Below, in pieces: positions 35,226-45,420 of a stretch of 64,000 nt of DNA. Every line of letters starts with the position of its first letter. The first letter of the stretch is position 1. Both the position numbers and the translations under genes were made by a program. The notes under the pieces were generated by a model. The model worked only from the letters and a program-made list of their open reading frames with translations, made no database searches and was not told the origin of the DNA. This DNA is from Candidatus Uhrbacteria bacterium (lineage in GTDB: Bacteria; Patescibacteriota; Patescibacteriia; 2-12-FULL-60-25): the NCBI GenBank assembly GCA_030649995.1, contig JAUSEV010000013.1:23966-87965 (forward strand), in the 5' to 3' direction.

Positions 35226-36047
35226 TTACGGATGCGGGGTGGGGAGCGGATCTGCAAGCGGCGGATACACGCGACGGAGCGTGTCTAAGTGGACGAAGCC
35301 GCGACGTTCGGTTTTGGCCTCCCACACATGCTCGATTTTATACGGCCAGAGCTCTTGTTCGCACGGGCTGAAGTTGAGATCGAATGATTCCGCGGAAACT
35401 CGGAATTCATCTTCATGCAACCACGGTGGATGTATCCACCCTGCCATCCATTTGAACGGCGGATTTTCTCCGTTGTGCGAAAGGAGCGTGAACCGAATCT
35501 CGCAGCTGGAGTCGCGTGTGGCCATCTCTCCCGGCTTGAGGTTGGTTAGCCGATCGCTTGCCGGACAATCCACGCGGTCATCCGTTCCGGATGCCGTTTC
35601 TTCGAGAAAATTGAGGCAGTGACCGTTTCCTCGATTCTCGCACACGACCGTCTTGCAAACCCACTTCCGCGCGGTCACCTCGTAGAAGCTCACGAAAGCC
35701 AGCTGCCTCCTGTGCTCATAGGTCCGGACAATCATCGCGACCACAAGGATGACCGCCGAGCAGCTAAGAAAGATATAATACACGAGGGCAACTTTTCTGC
35801 AGGTGAATCTCCATGACCTCAACCGATCCCGCACGCGTCGGAGCCAAGGGACGTGTGGCTCCTTGGTCGGAGGCCACGGCTCGCGGTATCCAAGATCGTA
35901 ATCCCTCTGCGGCGAAGTCGTGATCTTGAAGAAACGTTCGGGAATGAACCACAGGATGAGGAGTGGGATGTGACCGACGAGGATCATTCCCACCAGGCCA
36001 GCGATCCCGCACAACCACCCTATCTGACGTAGAAATTCCATTTCCAT
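35226..36047 (-). CDS. Hypothetical two-TM protein, self-contained transcription unit
   Basis: The 273-residue protein has TM1 near residues 10-33 (CGIAGLVGMILVGHIPLLILWF), a cytoplasmic segment with basic and Pro residues (about 35-82), TM2 (about 86-108) and an extracytoplasmic domain of about 165 residues with several Cys (CKTVVCENRGNGHC). The Cys pattern suggests disulfides. It starts with AAAGGAG and an ATG, carries its own promoter (36090-36118) and terminator, and is GC-richer than rodA or gyrB. No family is recognised. Confidence 0.7.
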   Translation of the reverse strand: MEMEFLRQIGWLCGIAGLVGMILVGHIPLLILWFIPERFFKITTSPQRDYDLGYREPWPPTKEPHVPWLRRVRDRLRSWRFTCRKVALVYYIFLSCSAVILVVAMIVRTYEHRRQLAFVSFYEVTARKWVCKTVVCENRGNGHCLNFLEETASGTDDRVDCPASDRLTNLKPGEMATRDSSCEIRFTLLSHNGENPPFKWMAGWIHPPWLHEDEFRVSAESFDLNFSPCEQELWPYKIEHVWEAKTERRGFVHLDTLRRVYPPLADPLPTPHP

Positions 36048-36089
36048 GACGACTCCTTTCCCTTTGTTCTGTTTTTGAAGTCCGTTACT

Positions 36090-36118
36090 TTTTTACCCTC
36101 TATCAATCAAAAAGTCAA
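36090..36118 (-). promoter_or_regulatory. Promoter of the 273-aa hypothetical
   Basis: On the minus strand TTGACT, a 17-base spacer and TAAAAA are found. Confidence 0.55.
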
Positions 36119-36138
36119 GCTTCTCAAGGTCAAGCTTT

Positions 36139-36330
36139 TGACCAATGAACTACCCTGCCGAAAGCGGACGGGGTATCGGGCTACCACCTCCCTCATTCCC
36201 TCCTTCGTAAGGAGGGATGTCAGATCCGATCAGAACCTTCAGAACCCTCTCCTTACGAAGGAGAGGGCAGGGTGAGGTTCGGGAGACAGACGCCGCAAGC
36301 GGACGGGGTATTGAACCTGCTTTGGGGGTT
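36139..36330. repeat. Cluster of palindromic repeats filling a gene-free spacer
   Basis: The spacer 36048-36381 contains no coding frame of note. It holds GCGGACGGGGTAT twice (36155 and 36298), CCTCCTTCGTAAGGAGGG (36197-36214), and CCCTCTCCTTACGAAGGAGA immediately after. Palindromes of the same style are found inside coding genes of this window. Confidence 0.7.
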
Positions 36331-36381
36331 GATAAAAAAATCCGGTCGAGAGCATCGAACGGAGTGATGAAGGAAGGGGAC

Positions 36382-36852
36382 TTACGGCGTGGCGGCCAAA
36401 AGTTTCGGATGGTGCAGGGCGACGTTCTTGGCCCAGTGCGGATGAGTACGCGCGTACTCGCGCACAAACTCGGCTGCGGTTGGGGAGCGACTCACCTCGC
36501 TCGCGAGTTGGTGGACTTTTCCCGGCAGATAGTTCCAAGCAGTGTAGGAATCGATGAAGTAGCCGGAGAAGCCGCCGAGAATGGTCGTGAGAAGGAGCGT
36601 GATCATCACGAAGAGTAATGCGCCGGAGCCGTCGGCGAATTCTTTACTTGCAGCCGACACGACACCAAGGACGATGAGGATGCCGGATAAGAATCCCGCG
36701 GAAACGCCAACAAAGAACATGGCGAAATTGAGGAGCAGCTCGATTTCGTGAGTCAGTCGGATCGTTGCGTGTATGGCGACGCGTTCCGTCTCGGGCAGGT
36801 CATCCATGAACACGGAAATTTCGTTGTTTTTATTCCGCAAGATTCTGGGCAT
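36382..36852 (-). CDS. Hypothetical two-TM protein, self-contained unit divergent from gyrB
   Basis: The 156-residue protein has a cytoplasmic N-terminus, two TM segments (about 40-68 and 76-104) and a C-terminal region (VHQLASEVSRSPTAAEFVREYA) likely to be an amphipathic helix. It begins with AAGGAGGAAGATCC before the ATG and its promoter lies inside the start of gyrB. GC content is above that of gyrB. No family is recognised. Confidence 0.7.
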   Translation of the reverse strand: MPRILRNKNNEISVFMDDLPETERVAIHATIRLTHEIELLLNFAMFFVGVSAGFLSGILIVLGVVSAASKEFADGSGALLFVMITLLLTTILGGFSGYFIDSYTAWNYLPGKVHQLASEVSRSPTAAEFVREYARTHPHWAKNVALHHPKLLAATP

Positions 36853-36906
36853 GGATCTTCCTCCTTGACCAAAAGGTCTGTTCTTGTGGGTGAAATTCCG
36901 TTATGA

Positions 36907-39266
<2,360 letters not shown>

Positions 39267-39297
39267 CGCTTTTCCGGAATTCCCGTATTCTAACGAC

Positions 39298-39362
39298 ACT
39301 TTGATTCCAGTATTTCCCGCTTCATCATTCTTGATTCTTTATTCCTGCTTCCTACTTCTTCC
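39298..39362. repeat. Degenerate tandem repeat in spacer
   Basis: CTTGATTC, TTTATTCC, TGCTTCC and TACTTC-type units fill the space directly upstream of rplY. Confidence 0.5.
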
Positions 39363-39364
39363 CC

Positions 39365-40057
39365 ATGTCCTACGCCATTTCCGCCACGGTGCGCACAAAT
39401 TTAGCCAAACGCTCAAGAGACGAGCAAAAAACCGGTCGAATCGGGGCGGTTGTTTATGGTCATGGGATCGCTTCCCAATCCATCTCCGTGGGTCATTCGG
39501 AATTTGTAAAACTTTTGCGCGCCGCCGGATATTCTTCGCTGGTTGATCTGACCTTGGGCGATCAATCGCCGGTCAAAGTGCTTATCAAAGAGGTGCAGAT
39601 GCATCCGATTAAGGTTGAACCGACGCACATCGATTTTTATCAAGTACGCATGGATGAGGAGCTGACCGCCAATATTCCGTTAAAGTTTGTCGGCGAATCG
39701 CGTGCTGTCAAAGAGGATGGAGGAACGCTCATCAAGTCACTCGATCACATTGAGGTACGTTGTTTGCCGGCTGATCTGCCGCATGAGATTGAGGTGGATT
39801 TGTCCTCGCTCGTTACGTTTGAGGTTGCCGTTACGGTTGGCGGACTCGCCTTACCATCGGGCGTGAAGCTTGTGACCGATGCCGGCATAACCGTCGCCAC
39901 CGTAGCCCGACCGCTCACGGAAGAAGAATTAAAGAAGCTGGACGAACCTGCCGTGGCCGATGTGACGGCGGTCAAAACCGAGGGCGAAGAAAAGAAAGCG
40001 GCCGAAGAAGCCAAGAAAGCGGAAGAAGCCGCAGCCGAAGAAGCAACCAAAAAATAA
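39365..40057 (+). CDS. rplY: 50S ribosomal protein L25 (CTC family)
   Basis: The 230-residue protein joins the L25 N-terminal 5S-rRNA-binding domain (ATVRTNLAKRSRDEQKTGRI to VLIKEVQMHPIKVEPTHIDF) to the TL5/CTC beta domain (VRMDEELTANIPLKFVGES ... TLIKSLDHIEVRCLP). An Ala/Glu/Lys-rich tail follows. The two-domain CTC form is usual for non-enteric bacteria. No Shine-Dalgarno is present. A degenerate tandem repeat spans the region before the ATG. Confidence 0.93.
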   Translation: MSYAISATVRTNLAKRSRDEQKTGRIGAVVYGHGIASQSISVGHSEFVKLLRAAGYSSLVDLTLGDQSPVKVLIKEVQMHPIKVEPTHIDFYQVRMDEELTANIPLKFVGESRAVKEDGGTLIKSLDHIEVRCLPADLPHEIEVDLSSLVTFEVAVTVGGLALPSGVKLVTDAGITVATVARPLTEEELKKLDEPAVADVTAVKTEGEEKKAAEEAKKAEEAAAEEATKK

Positions 40058-40059
40058 TT

Positions 40060-41121
40060 GTGAAATTTATCGATACCCTGGAACGGTCTCAACTCCGGAT
40101 TGCGGTTGGGGCCGTTTTGTTGTTGCTACTGTCAAGCGGATTATTTTATCTTATCATCACGGGCAAGACGCGTATCGATGCAAGTCCGGTCACGCCTCTA
40201 ATCACAGAGGCATCGTCAACCGTAAAACTTGTGGCTCGACGGTTGGATGGAGTCCTCGTGTCAATGGGAGAAGAAGCGCTCCAGCCGCACGCGGTGATGA
40301 TTGACAATGAAATCAACGCTCGACCGTTATCCGGTTTGTCTAAAGCGAATATGGTGATCGAAGCGCCCGTGGAAGGCGGTGTCACGCGGTTTATGGCTTT
40401 TTTTGATCCGACCAGTACGGTGGCCGAGATAGGCCCTATCCGCAGCGCGCGACCTTATTTTGTGGATTGGGTCAAAGCATGGAATGCGTTGTATTTTCAT
40501 GTGGGTGGCAGTCCGGAAGCGCTTAAGCAATTGGCTTCTTCTTCCCCCATTTTTGATGTTGATGAAATACCGCGCGGTCGATTTTTTTGGCGTTCCGGTG
40601 ACCGGTTTATGCCTCACAATACTTACACAAACTCTCGGTTGATGGATCAGGCCTCCATGGAATTTGCCAGTTCAACCGCGCCGCTCGCTTGGCATTTTCA
40701 AGATGAGGCGACTTCGTCCACGCGTAAATTGGGAGGAGTCTTATCCGTGAAAGTGACGTACGGCGGACCGTACACGGTTTTGTGGAAATTTGATCAAACG
40801 CAGAATCGCTATCGCCGCTATCAAACGGGAGCGCCATCGTCGGATGTTGATGGGACGGCGATAGAAAGCGAGAACGTGATCGTGATGAAAACAGACGCCC
40901 GCGTGTTAGACGACGTTGGCCGACTACATGTGCGGACGATTGGGAGCGGAGATGCGCTCGCCTATCGAGATGGAAATAAATATACGATTCGTTGGCGAAG
41001 GAGCGCCGGAGAACCGATCAAATTTGAAAGCAAGGATGGAAAAGAATTTCTTTTCAATCGCGGCCGCACATGGATCGAGGTCACCATTGATGACCGGATG
41101 TTCGCGGGGTTGGAGAAGTGA
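40060..41121 (+). CDS. DUF3048 (YerB-type) anchored protein
   Basis: The 353-residue product starts at GTG 40060, two bases after the rplY stop. It has one N-terminal TM (about 13-32), then the DUF3048 core with 'HAVMIDNEINARPLSGLSKANMVIEAPVEGGVTRFMAFF' and 'IGPIRSARPYFVDWVKAWNALYFHVGGS'. 'RSGDRFMPHNTYTNS' and a C-terminal DUF3048_C-like beta domain follow. YerB-family proteins are often lipoproteins, but here the anchor is a TM helix. The function is not established. A large inverted repeat follows. Confidence 0.88.
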   Translation: MKFIDTLERSQLRIAVGAVLLLLLSSGLFYLIITGKTRIDASPVTPLITEASSTVKLVARRLDGVLVSMGEEALQPHAVMIDNEINARPLSGLSKANMVIEAPVEGGVTRFMAFFDPTSTVAEIGPIRSARPYFVDWVKAWNALYFHVGGSPEALKQLASSSPIFDVDEIPRGRFFWRSGDRFMPHNTYTNSRLMDQASMEFASSTAPLAWHFQDEATSSTRKLGGVLSVKVTYGGPYTVLWKFDQTQNRYRRYQTGAPSSDVDGTAIESENVIVMKTDARVLDDVGRLHVRTIGSGDALAYRDGNKYTIRWRRSAGEPIKFESKDGKEFLFNRGRTWIEVTIDDRMFAGLEK

Positions 41122-41129
41122 GGGGAGCG

Positions 41130-41253
41130 CGAGCGCTGGTTTTTAAATTTTACCGCGCCAAAACTCGACCGTCTGTTAGTTCCCTTTCGGGAACGTCGCT
41201 TGCGCGTATGGTTCTCAGACACTTGGCGCGGCCAAATTTAAAAACCAGCACTC
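41130..41253. repeat. Long branched inverted repeat
   Basis: GCTGGTTTTTAAATTT (41135) pairs with AAATTTAAAAACCAGC (ending 41249). CCGCGCCAA and TTGGCGCGG pair inside, GTCTG/CAGAC and GTTCCC/GGGAAC deeper still. The outer stem is about 27-30 pairs. It lies between convergent genes, so it may end transcription both ways or be a small mobile element. Confidence 0.8.
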
Positions 41254-41287
41254 GTTGAAGGGGGAGAAAGGAGGGGATTCGAAATTC

Positions 41288-41319
41288 CTATTCTCAAATT
41301 CTTAAGAATTTGAGAATAG
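41288..41319. repeat. Perfect 32-base palindrome
   Basis: CTATTCTCAAATTCTT is followed at once by its exact complement AAGAATTTGAGAATAG, directly after the stop codon of the leftward gene. Confidence 0.85.
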
Positions 41320-41320
41320 T

Positions 41321-42760
41321 CTATGCTCGTTTGAGAATTCGTACTATTCCTTGATTTGCATCCACCTCAACTTTATCTCCATCCTTCAAAACTTGCGTCG
41401 CGATTTTTGTGCCGATGATGCAGGGTTTTTTTAATTCCCGCGCGATGATTGCCGCGTGGCAGAGAACACCGCCTTCATCCGTAATGATCGCTTTTGCTTT
41501 TTTCATTATCGGCACAAATTCCGGCGTGGTCATGGTGGTGACTAAAATCGCGTTATCTTGAAATTGTGACATCGCCTCTTTCGTCAAAACGACTTGAACC
41601 GTTCCTCGCAACGGCTTTCCCGGATAGGCGGCATTGCCGGTCATTTCGTTCACAACCCCATTCTCGATAATTCCCAACTCATCCCGCTCAAGTCCATCCG
41701 CCTCAAAACCTGTGACAAAAACGATTCCGGTTTCATCATAACGAAACGCGTGATGACGACAACGATCCTCCAAATCATTCGCGGAAGGCACATCGTTGAC
41801 GCTCAAGAGCGCTTTTTCCATTTCTTCCGGAGTGAGAGCAATCGTAAGACGGAGCGACAGAGAAAATCGCTCGCTTAATTTTTGAAAAAGCGGCTGAATA
41901 GAGAAATTCGCTTTTGACTGCATCTCCACTCGATACGTTCGCAAATAAACATACTCGCGCAGCAGTTCGATCTCATGCACCATAGCCTCATCGAGTTTAA
42001 GCTCATCTAAAATTGTTCGATAGACGGTTTGATCCTGTTCGTGTCGCGCTTCGATTTCTTGCAACTGCTTTTGCAATTCCTGTTTGGATAATTTTTCCAG
42101 TTCCTCAACACGCCCGGAAAAATGTTCATCCGAATAAGCCGGTTCGTCGATATTATAGCAACTCAACCAACGAAAACGGTCTGCGTGCGCCTTGAGTCCG
42201 CTCCTGATCGCGTGTTCTTTTGCTTGGATGGCCAATCGTAAAAGAGCTAATGGCTCGAGTTGAGATTCAGAAAGATGCGGTGTGGTCATGAGTTTAGCTA
42301 AATACGGCGCTACTCCTTCCGTTCCAACACGATCCTGCAAAGCTTGGCTGATGCGATGGGTCAACATTTTTTCTACGGCCACAGGGATGGCCATAAACTT
42401 GGCGAATCGAATGTAGGCATCGCAATAACGTTGAAAGGGTTCTAACAGATTTTCTGTTCCCATGTCTCTCGAACACTCTATACTCACTTGGACAAACGAT
42501 TCGCAGGTCTCTTGGCAATCATCAAATTGTGTTTTTGGAAAGAGCGGGTTTTGCGTCATTTTTTCTATAATAACTTCACTCAAACGCTTTGTATCTTTCG
42601 ATGCCAGATACACGCTTGTTAATTCGTTTTTGGTAATGGCGAGATACCCCAAAGCCACTCCAAGATATCGTCGAACCTCGTCATGAGATCCGCGCGCGGT
42701 TAAAAATGTGCGGAGCACACTTATGCGCCGCGTGACAATCGGGACCCATTTTTGATTCAT
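41321..42760 (-). CDS. PEP-utilising-type enzyme, middle and swivelling His domains (second half of split synthase-like pair)
   Basis: The 479-residue protein carries the mobile phosphohistidine domain at the C-terminus, with catalytic His in TDEGGVLCHAAIIARELK (about residue 435). The preceding 380 residues are mostly helical and have no match I recognise. There is no PEP-binding TIM barrel. PPDK/PEP synthase combine ATP-grasp, swivelling His and TIM barrel; here the ATP-grasp part is encoded separately just upstream. The lack of a barrel suggests a different phosphate acceptor, as in rifampin phosphotransferase, whose order is ATP-grasp, substrate domain, His domain. The start ATG lies 3 bases after the upstream stop. 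Confidence 0.8.
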   Translation of the reverse strand: MNQKWVPIVTRRISVLRTFLTARGSHDEVRRYLGVALGYLAITKNELTSVYLASKDTKRLSEVIIEKMTQNPLFPKTQFDDCQETCESFVQVSIECSRDMGTENLLEPFQRYCDAYIRFAKFMAIPVAVEKMLTHRISQALQDRVGTEGVAPYLAKLMTTPHLSESQLEPLALLRLAIQAKEHAIRSGLKAHADRFRWLSCYNIDEPAYSDEHFSGRVEELEKLSKQELQKQLQEIEARHEQDQTVYRTILDELKLDEAMVHEIELLREYVYLRTYRVEMQSKANFSIQPLFQKLSERFSLSLRLTIALTPEEMEKALLSVNDVPSANDLEDRCRHHAFRYDETGIVFVTGFEADGLERDELGIIENGVVNEMTGNAAYPGKPLRGTVQVVLTKEAMSQFQDNAILVTTMTTPEFVPIMKKAKAIITDEGGVLCHAAIIARELKKPCIIGTKIATQVLKDGDKVEVDANQGIVRILKRA

Positions 42761-42763
42761 ATC

Positions 42764-43807
42764 TTAGGCTGGATTAAGTGTCGTGATCGGTCGACTTTGC
42801 ACCACATAAAATTTCCCTCCCTCTCGCGCCCATTCAACATCGACCGGAAAGCCGTAATGATTTTCGATGTTGACGACGAGTTTTGAGAGTTCGAGGATTT
42901 CTTGGTCCGAGAGTTTTTGTTGTGAGCCTTCGGGACCGAGAGGGAACCATCTGTTCGGATTGTCATCCTCGCGAATGCGGGGATCCATCCCCTCCGACTG
43001 GATTCCTGCCTCCGCAGGAATGACAAAAATTGCCTTCTTCTGTTCATTCACGTTTTTGTCTAAAATTTTCCATCCAGTTTTTTCGACCACATAACTGTCC
43101 GGGGTAATTTGACCGGAGACGATGGCTTCGCCGAGACCAATGCCGGCCTCGATAATCAACTGATTTCGATCTTGCGTCACAGGATGTACCGAAAAGGAGA
43201 TGCCTGAAACCTCGCTTTGAATCATTTGTTGAACGACAACGGCCACGGAAATTTTTTGTTCATGGAGTCCTTTTTCAAAACGATAAAAAATTGCGCGCGG
43301 AGTAAATAATGACGCCCAACATTTTTTTACGTTTTCGATGAGCGTCTCTTCCGTGGTGTTCAAAAAACTGTCGAGTTGACCCGCCCATGCGGCCGCTGAA
43401 CTGTCTTCGGCAGTGGCGCTGGAGCGAACAGCGACGGGGAAACCCCCTCTTTCCCCCTTATCAGGGGGATGTCGGAAAGCCCCCTGATAAGGGGGTTGGG
43501 GGGTTGCAGCCCAAATCTCCTCCTCAATATCTTTTGGCATTTCCGCGTTCACAATCAGCGCGTGAATCTTTTCCGATGCGTCCTCGACCGTATGCATTTT
43601 TTGATGATCAACCGTGCGCAAAATCGCATCCACCTCGACTCCAACATCCGTCTCCTCCAAAAACTGTTCAAAAGCACCTGACAAAATCACAAATCCCGGC
43701 GGCACGGGAATTCCGGCTTGCGTCATTTCGCCGAGCGACGCGCCCTTGCCTCCGGCGATGCCGACGTCATGTTTCGAAATTTCTTCAAACTTACGAATGA
43801 ATAACAT
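42764..43807 (-). CDS. PEP synthase/PPDK-type ATP-grasp subunit with two in-frame repeat inserts
   Basis: The 347-residue protein matches the PEP/pyruvate-binding ATP-grasp domain: GGKGASLGEM near residue 20, 'IPVPPGFVI', 'VAVRSSATAEDSSAAAWAGQ', 'VQQMIQSEVSGISFSVHP', 'IIEAGIGLGEAIVSGQITPD' and 'PVDVEWA ... VVQSRP'. It should activate ATP and phosphorylate the His of the partner encoded next. Residues about 101-118 come from a perfect palindrome (43453-43495) and residues about 262-284 from a VIPAEAGI-type repeat (42960-43024), both in frame. Despite these, all domain landmarks remain. Confidence 0.85.
   Translation of the reverse strand: MLFIRKFEEISKHDVGIAGGKGASLGEMTQAGIPVPPGFVILSGAFEQFLEETDVGVEVDAILRTVDHQKMHTVEDASEKIHALIVNAEMPKDIEEEIWAATPQPPYQGAFRHPPDKGERGGFPVAVRSSATAEDSSAAAWAGQLDSFLNTTEETLIENVKKCWASLFTPRAIFYRFEKGLHEQKISVAVVVQQMIQSEVSGISFSVHPVTQDRNQLIIEAGIGLGEAIVSGQITPDSYVVEKTGWKILDKNVNEQKKAIFVIPAEAGIQSEGMDPRIREDDNPNRWFPLGPEGSQQKLSDQEILELSKLVVNIENHYGFPVDVEWAREGGKFYVVQSRPITTLNPA
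42960..43024. repeat. VIPAEAGI-type repeat inside the ATP-grasp gene
   Basis: TTCCTGCCTCCGCAGGAA at 43002-43019 is a palindrome. The flanks carry GTCATCCTCGCGAATGC. The strand encodes VIPAEAGIQSEGMDPRIRED, a peptide found with this repeat class in many bacteria. Confidence 0.85.
43453..43495. repeat. Perfect inverted repeat inside the ATP-grasp gene
   Basis: CCCCCTTATCAGGGGG (43453-43468) and its exact complement CCCCCTGATAAGGGGG (43480-43495) flank 11 bases. The element is translated without a frameshift. Confidence 0.88.
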
Positions 43808-43827
43808 AAACGCATGGTAAGGGACTA

Positions 43828-43975
43828 CCTCTCTTTTGAGAAGAGGGCCTCGTCTGACCTCCCTCTTAGCCTAAGAGGGAATGAGGGAGTTAAAATTAAG
43901 CAAGGTTACCGTCATAACCCTTTTCTTTTTTAACTCCTCCTCGCCTCCTCTTAAGCTAAGAGGAGGAATCTGATC
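43828..43975. repeat. Palindrome cluster in spacer before the MBL nuclease gene
   Basis: CCTCTCTTTTGAGAAGAGGG, CCCTCTTAG-C-CTAAGAGGG (43861-43879) and CCTCCTCTTA/TAAGAGGAGG occur one after another. The divergent spacer 43808-44000 holds nothing else I can name. Confidence 0.75.
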
Positions 43976-44000
43976 CTATTCTCATGCTATACTACTCTCC

Positions 44001-45350
44001 ATGAACATCACTTTTCTTGGCGCCGCGCGCGAGGTTACCGGGTCGTGTTATCTGCTCGAGACCGATCGTACGCGCATTTTGGTTGATTGCGGGGCGTTTC
44101 AAGGTTCGGCTTTTATGGAATCGCAGAATTTTCAGCCTTTTGGTTTTGATGCAAAAACGATCGATGCGGTGGTCATCACGCACGCGCATCTCGACCACGT
44201 TGGCCGTTTGCCCAAACTCGTGAAAGAAGGTTTTCACGGAAAAATTTATTTGACTCCGCCGACGGCCGGGTTTGCCCGATTGGTTTTGGAGGACGCTTTT
44301 CAAATTATGGAGTATGAGTTTCGTAAGCAAAAACGCCCCATGCTCTATGAAGCCAAAGACATTGAATCGGCGCTCCGATATTTTTCCACGGTTGATTACA
44401 ACGCGTCCGTAAAATTAGGCGACCTGTCTTTTCGTTTTCGCGATGCCGGTCATATTTTTGGCAGCGCCTTTATCGAAATTCGTGAAGAAGGAGGCGCGGC
44501 CGTGACCTTTTCCGGAGATATCGGAAACGACCATGTGCCCATTCTGCGTGAGACGGCGCAAATGGCGGAAACGGATATTTTGGTCATCGAATCCACATAC
44601 GGAAATCGCATTCATGAAGACGAATCAACGCGCGCGGGAAAATTAAAAGAAGCGATCGTGGGCACCGTAAAACGAGGCGGGGTACTCCTCATACCGGCTT
44701 TTGCCATAGAGCGAACGCAACAACTTCTTTATGAAATGCATGATCTAAAAGCGCACGGAATCCTGCCGCCCGTGGACGTGTATCTCGACAGTCCCATGGC
44801 CATAAAAGCGACGCAGGTGATCAAAGAATTTCCAGAATATTACGATGCCGAAGCTTTGGCTCACGTTTCTCGAGGCGATGACATGTTGGATTTTCCCGGG
44901 CTTCACGTGACGCCAACAAGAGACGATTCTAAGACGATCAACGACGCGCCAAAACCAAAAGTGATCATCGCCGGCGCCGGCATGATGAACGGCGGTCGTA
45001 TTTTGCATCATCTCGTGCGATATCTCGGCAGCGCTTCCACAACTGTGCTCATCATCGGCTATCAAGCGCAAAACACGCTCGGACGACGGCTGTACGAAGG
45101 AGATAAATATGTTGATGTTTTAGGCGAACGCATACAAGTTAAGGCAACGGTCGTGAGCATCGGAGCGTATAGCGCGCACGGAGATCAGAATAAATTGGTG
45201 CGATGGGTGAGCGAGGCTGCCAAACAACCGTCGCACATCTATTGCACGCATGGCGATGAAGGAGCGGCGGTAGCACTCGCCACGCGATTCACACAAAAAT
45301 TAAAAATCCCCGCCGATGCGCCGAGGTTGGGGGATGTTGTTAGCTTTTAG
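44001..45350 (+). CDS. Beta-CASP metallo-beta-lactamase (RNase J2/CPSF-type nuclease)
   Basis: The 449-residue protein has the zinc motif THAHLDHVGRLP near residue 58, 'GDIGND', the beta-CASP block (ESTYGNRIHEDES; PAFAIERTQQLLYEM) and the C-terminal motif 'GYQAQNTLGRRL ... SAHGDQNKL ... CTHGDEGA'. This is the CPSF/YsiM branch of RNA-processing exonucleases; RNA degradation or maturation in the cytoplasm is expected from the family. No Shine-Dalgarno is seen. A tandem repeat follows the stop. Confidence 0.92.
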   Translation: MNITFLGAAREVTGSCYLLETDRTRILVDCGAFQGSAFMESQNFQPFGFDAKTIDAVVITHAHLDHVGRLPKLVKEGFHGKIYLTPPTAGFARLVLEDAFQIMEYEFRKQKRPMLYEAKDIESALRYFSTVDYNASVKLGDLSFRFRDAGHIFGSAFIEIREEGGAAVTFSGDIGNDHVPILRETAQMAETDILVIESTYGNRIHEDESTRAGKLKEAIVGTVKRGGVLLIPAFAIERTQQLLYEMHDLKAHGILPPVDVYLDSPMAIKATQVIKEFPEYYDAEALAHVSRGDDMLDFPGLHVTPTRDDSKTINDAPKPKVIIAGAGMMNGGRILHHLVRYLGSASTTVLIIGYQAQNTLGRRLYEGDKYVDVLGERIQVKATVVSIGAYSAHGDQNKLVRWVSEAAKQPSHIYCTHGDEGAAVALATRFTQKLKIPADAPRLGDVVSF

Positions 45351-45419
45351 GCTCTAGGCTCTAGGCTTTAGCTAGAAACTAGAGCCTAGCGCCTAGAGCC
45401 TAGAGCCTAGCGCCTAAAT
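45350..45419. repeat. GGCTCTA/GAGCCTA tandem and inverted repeat
   Basis: AGGCTCTAGGCTCTAGGCTT is followed by its complement-type series CTAGAGCCTAGCGCCTA several times. It occupies the whole spacer and ends 1 base before the next ATG. Confidence 0.8.
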
Positions 45420-45420
45420 C

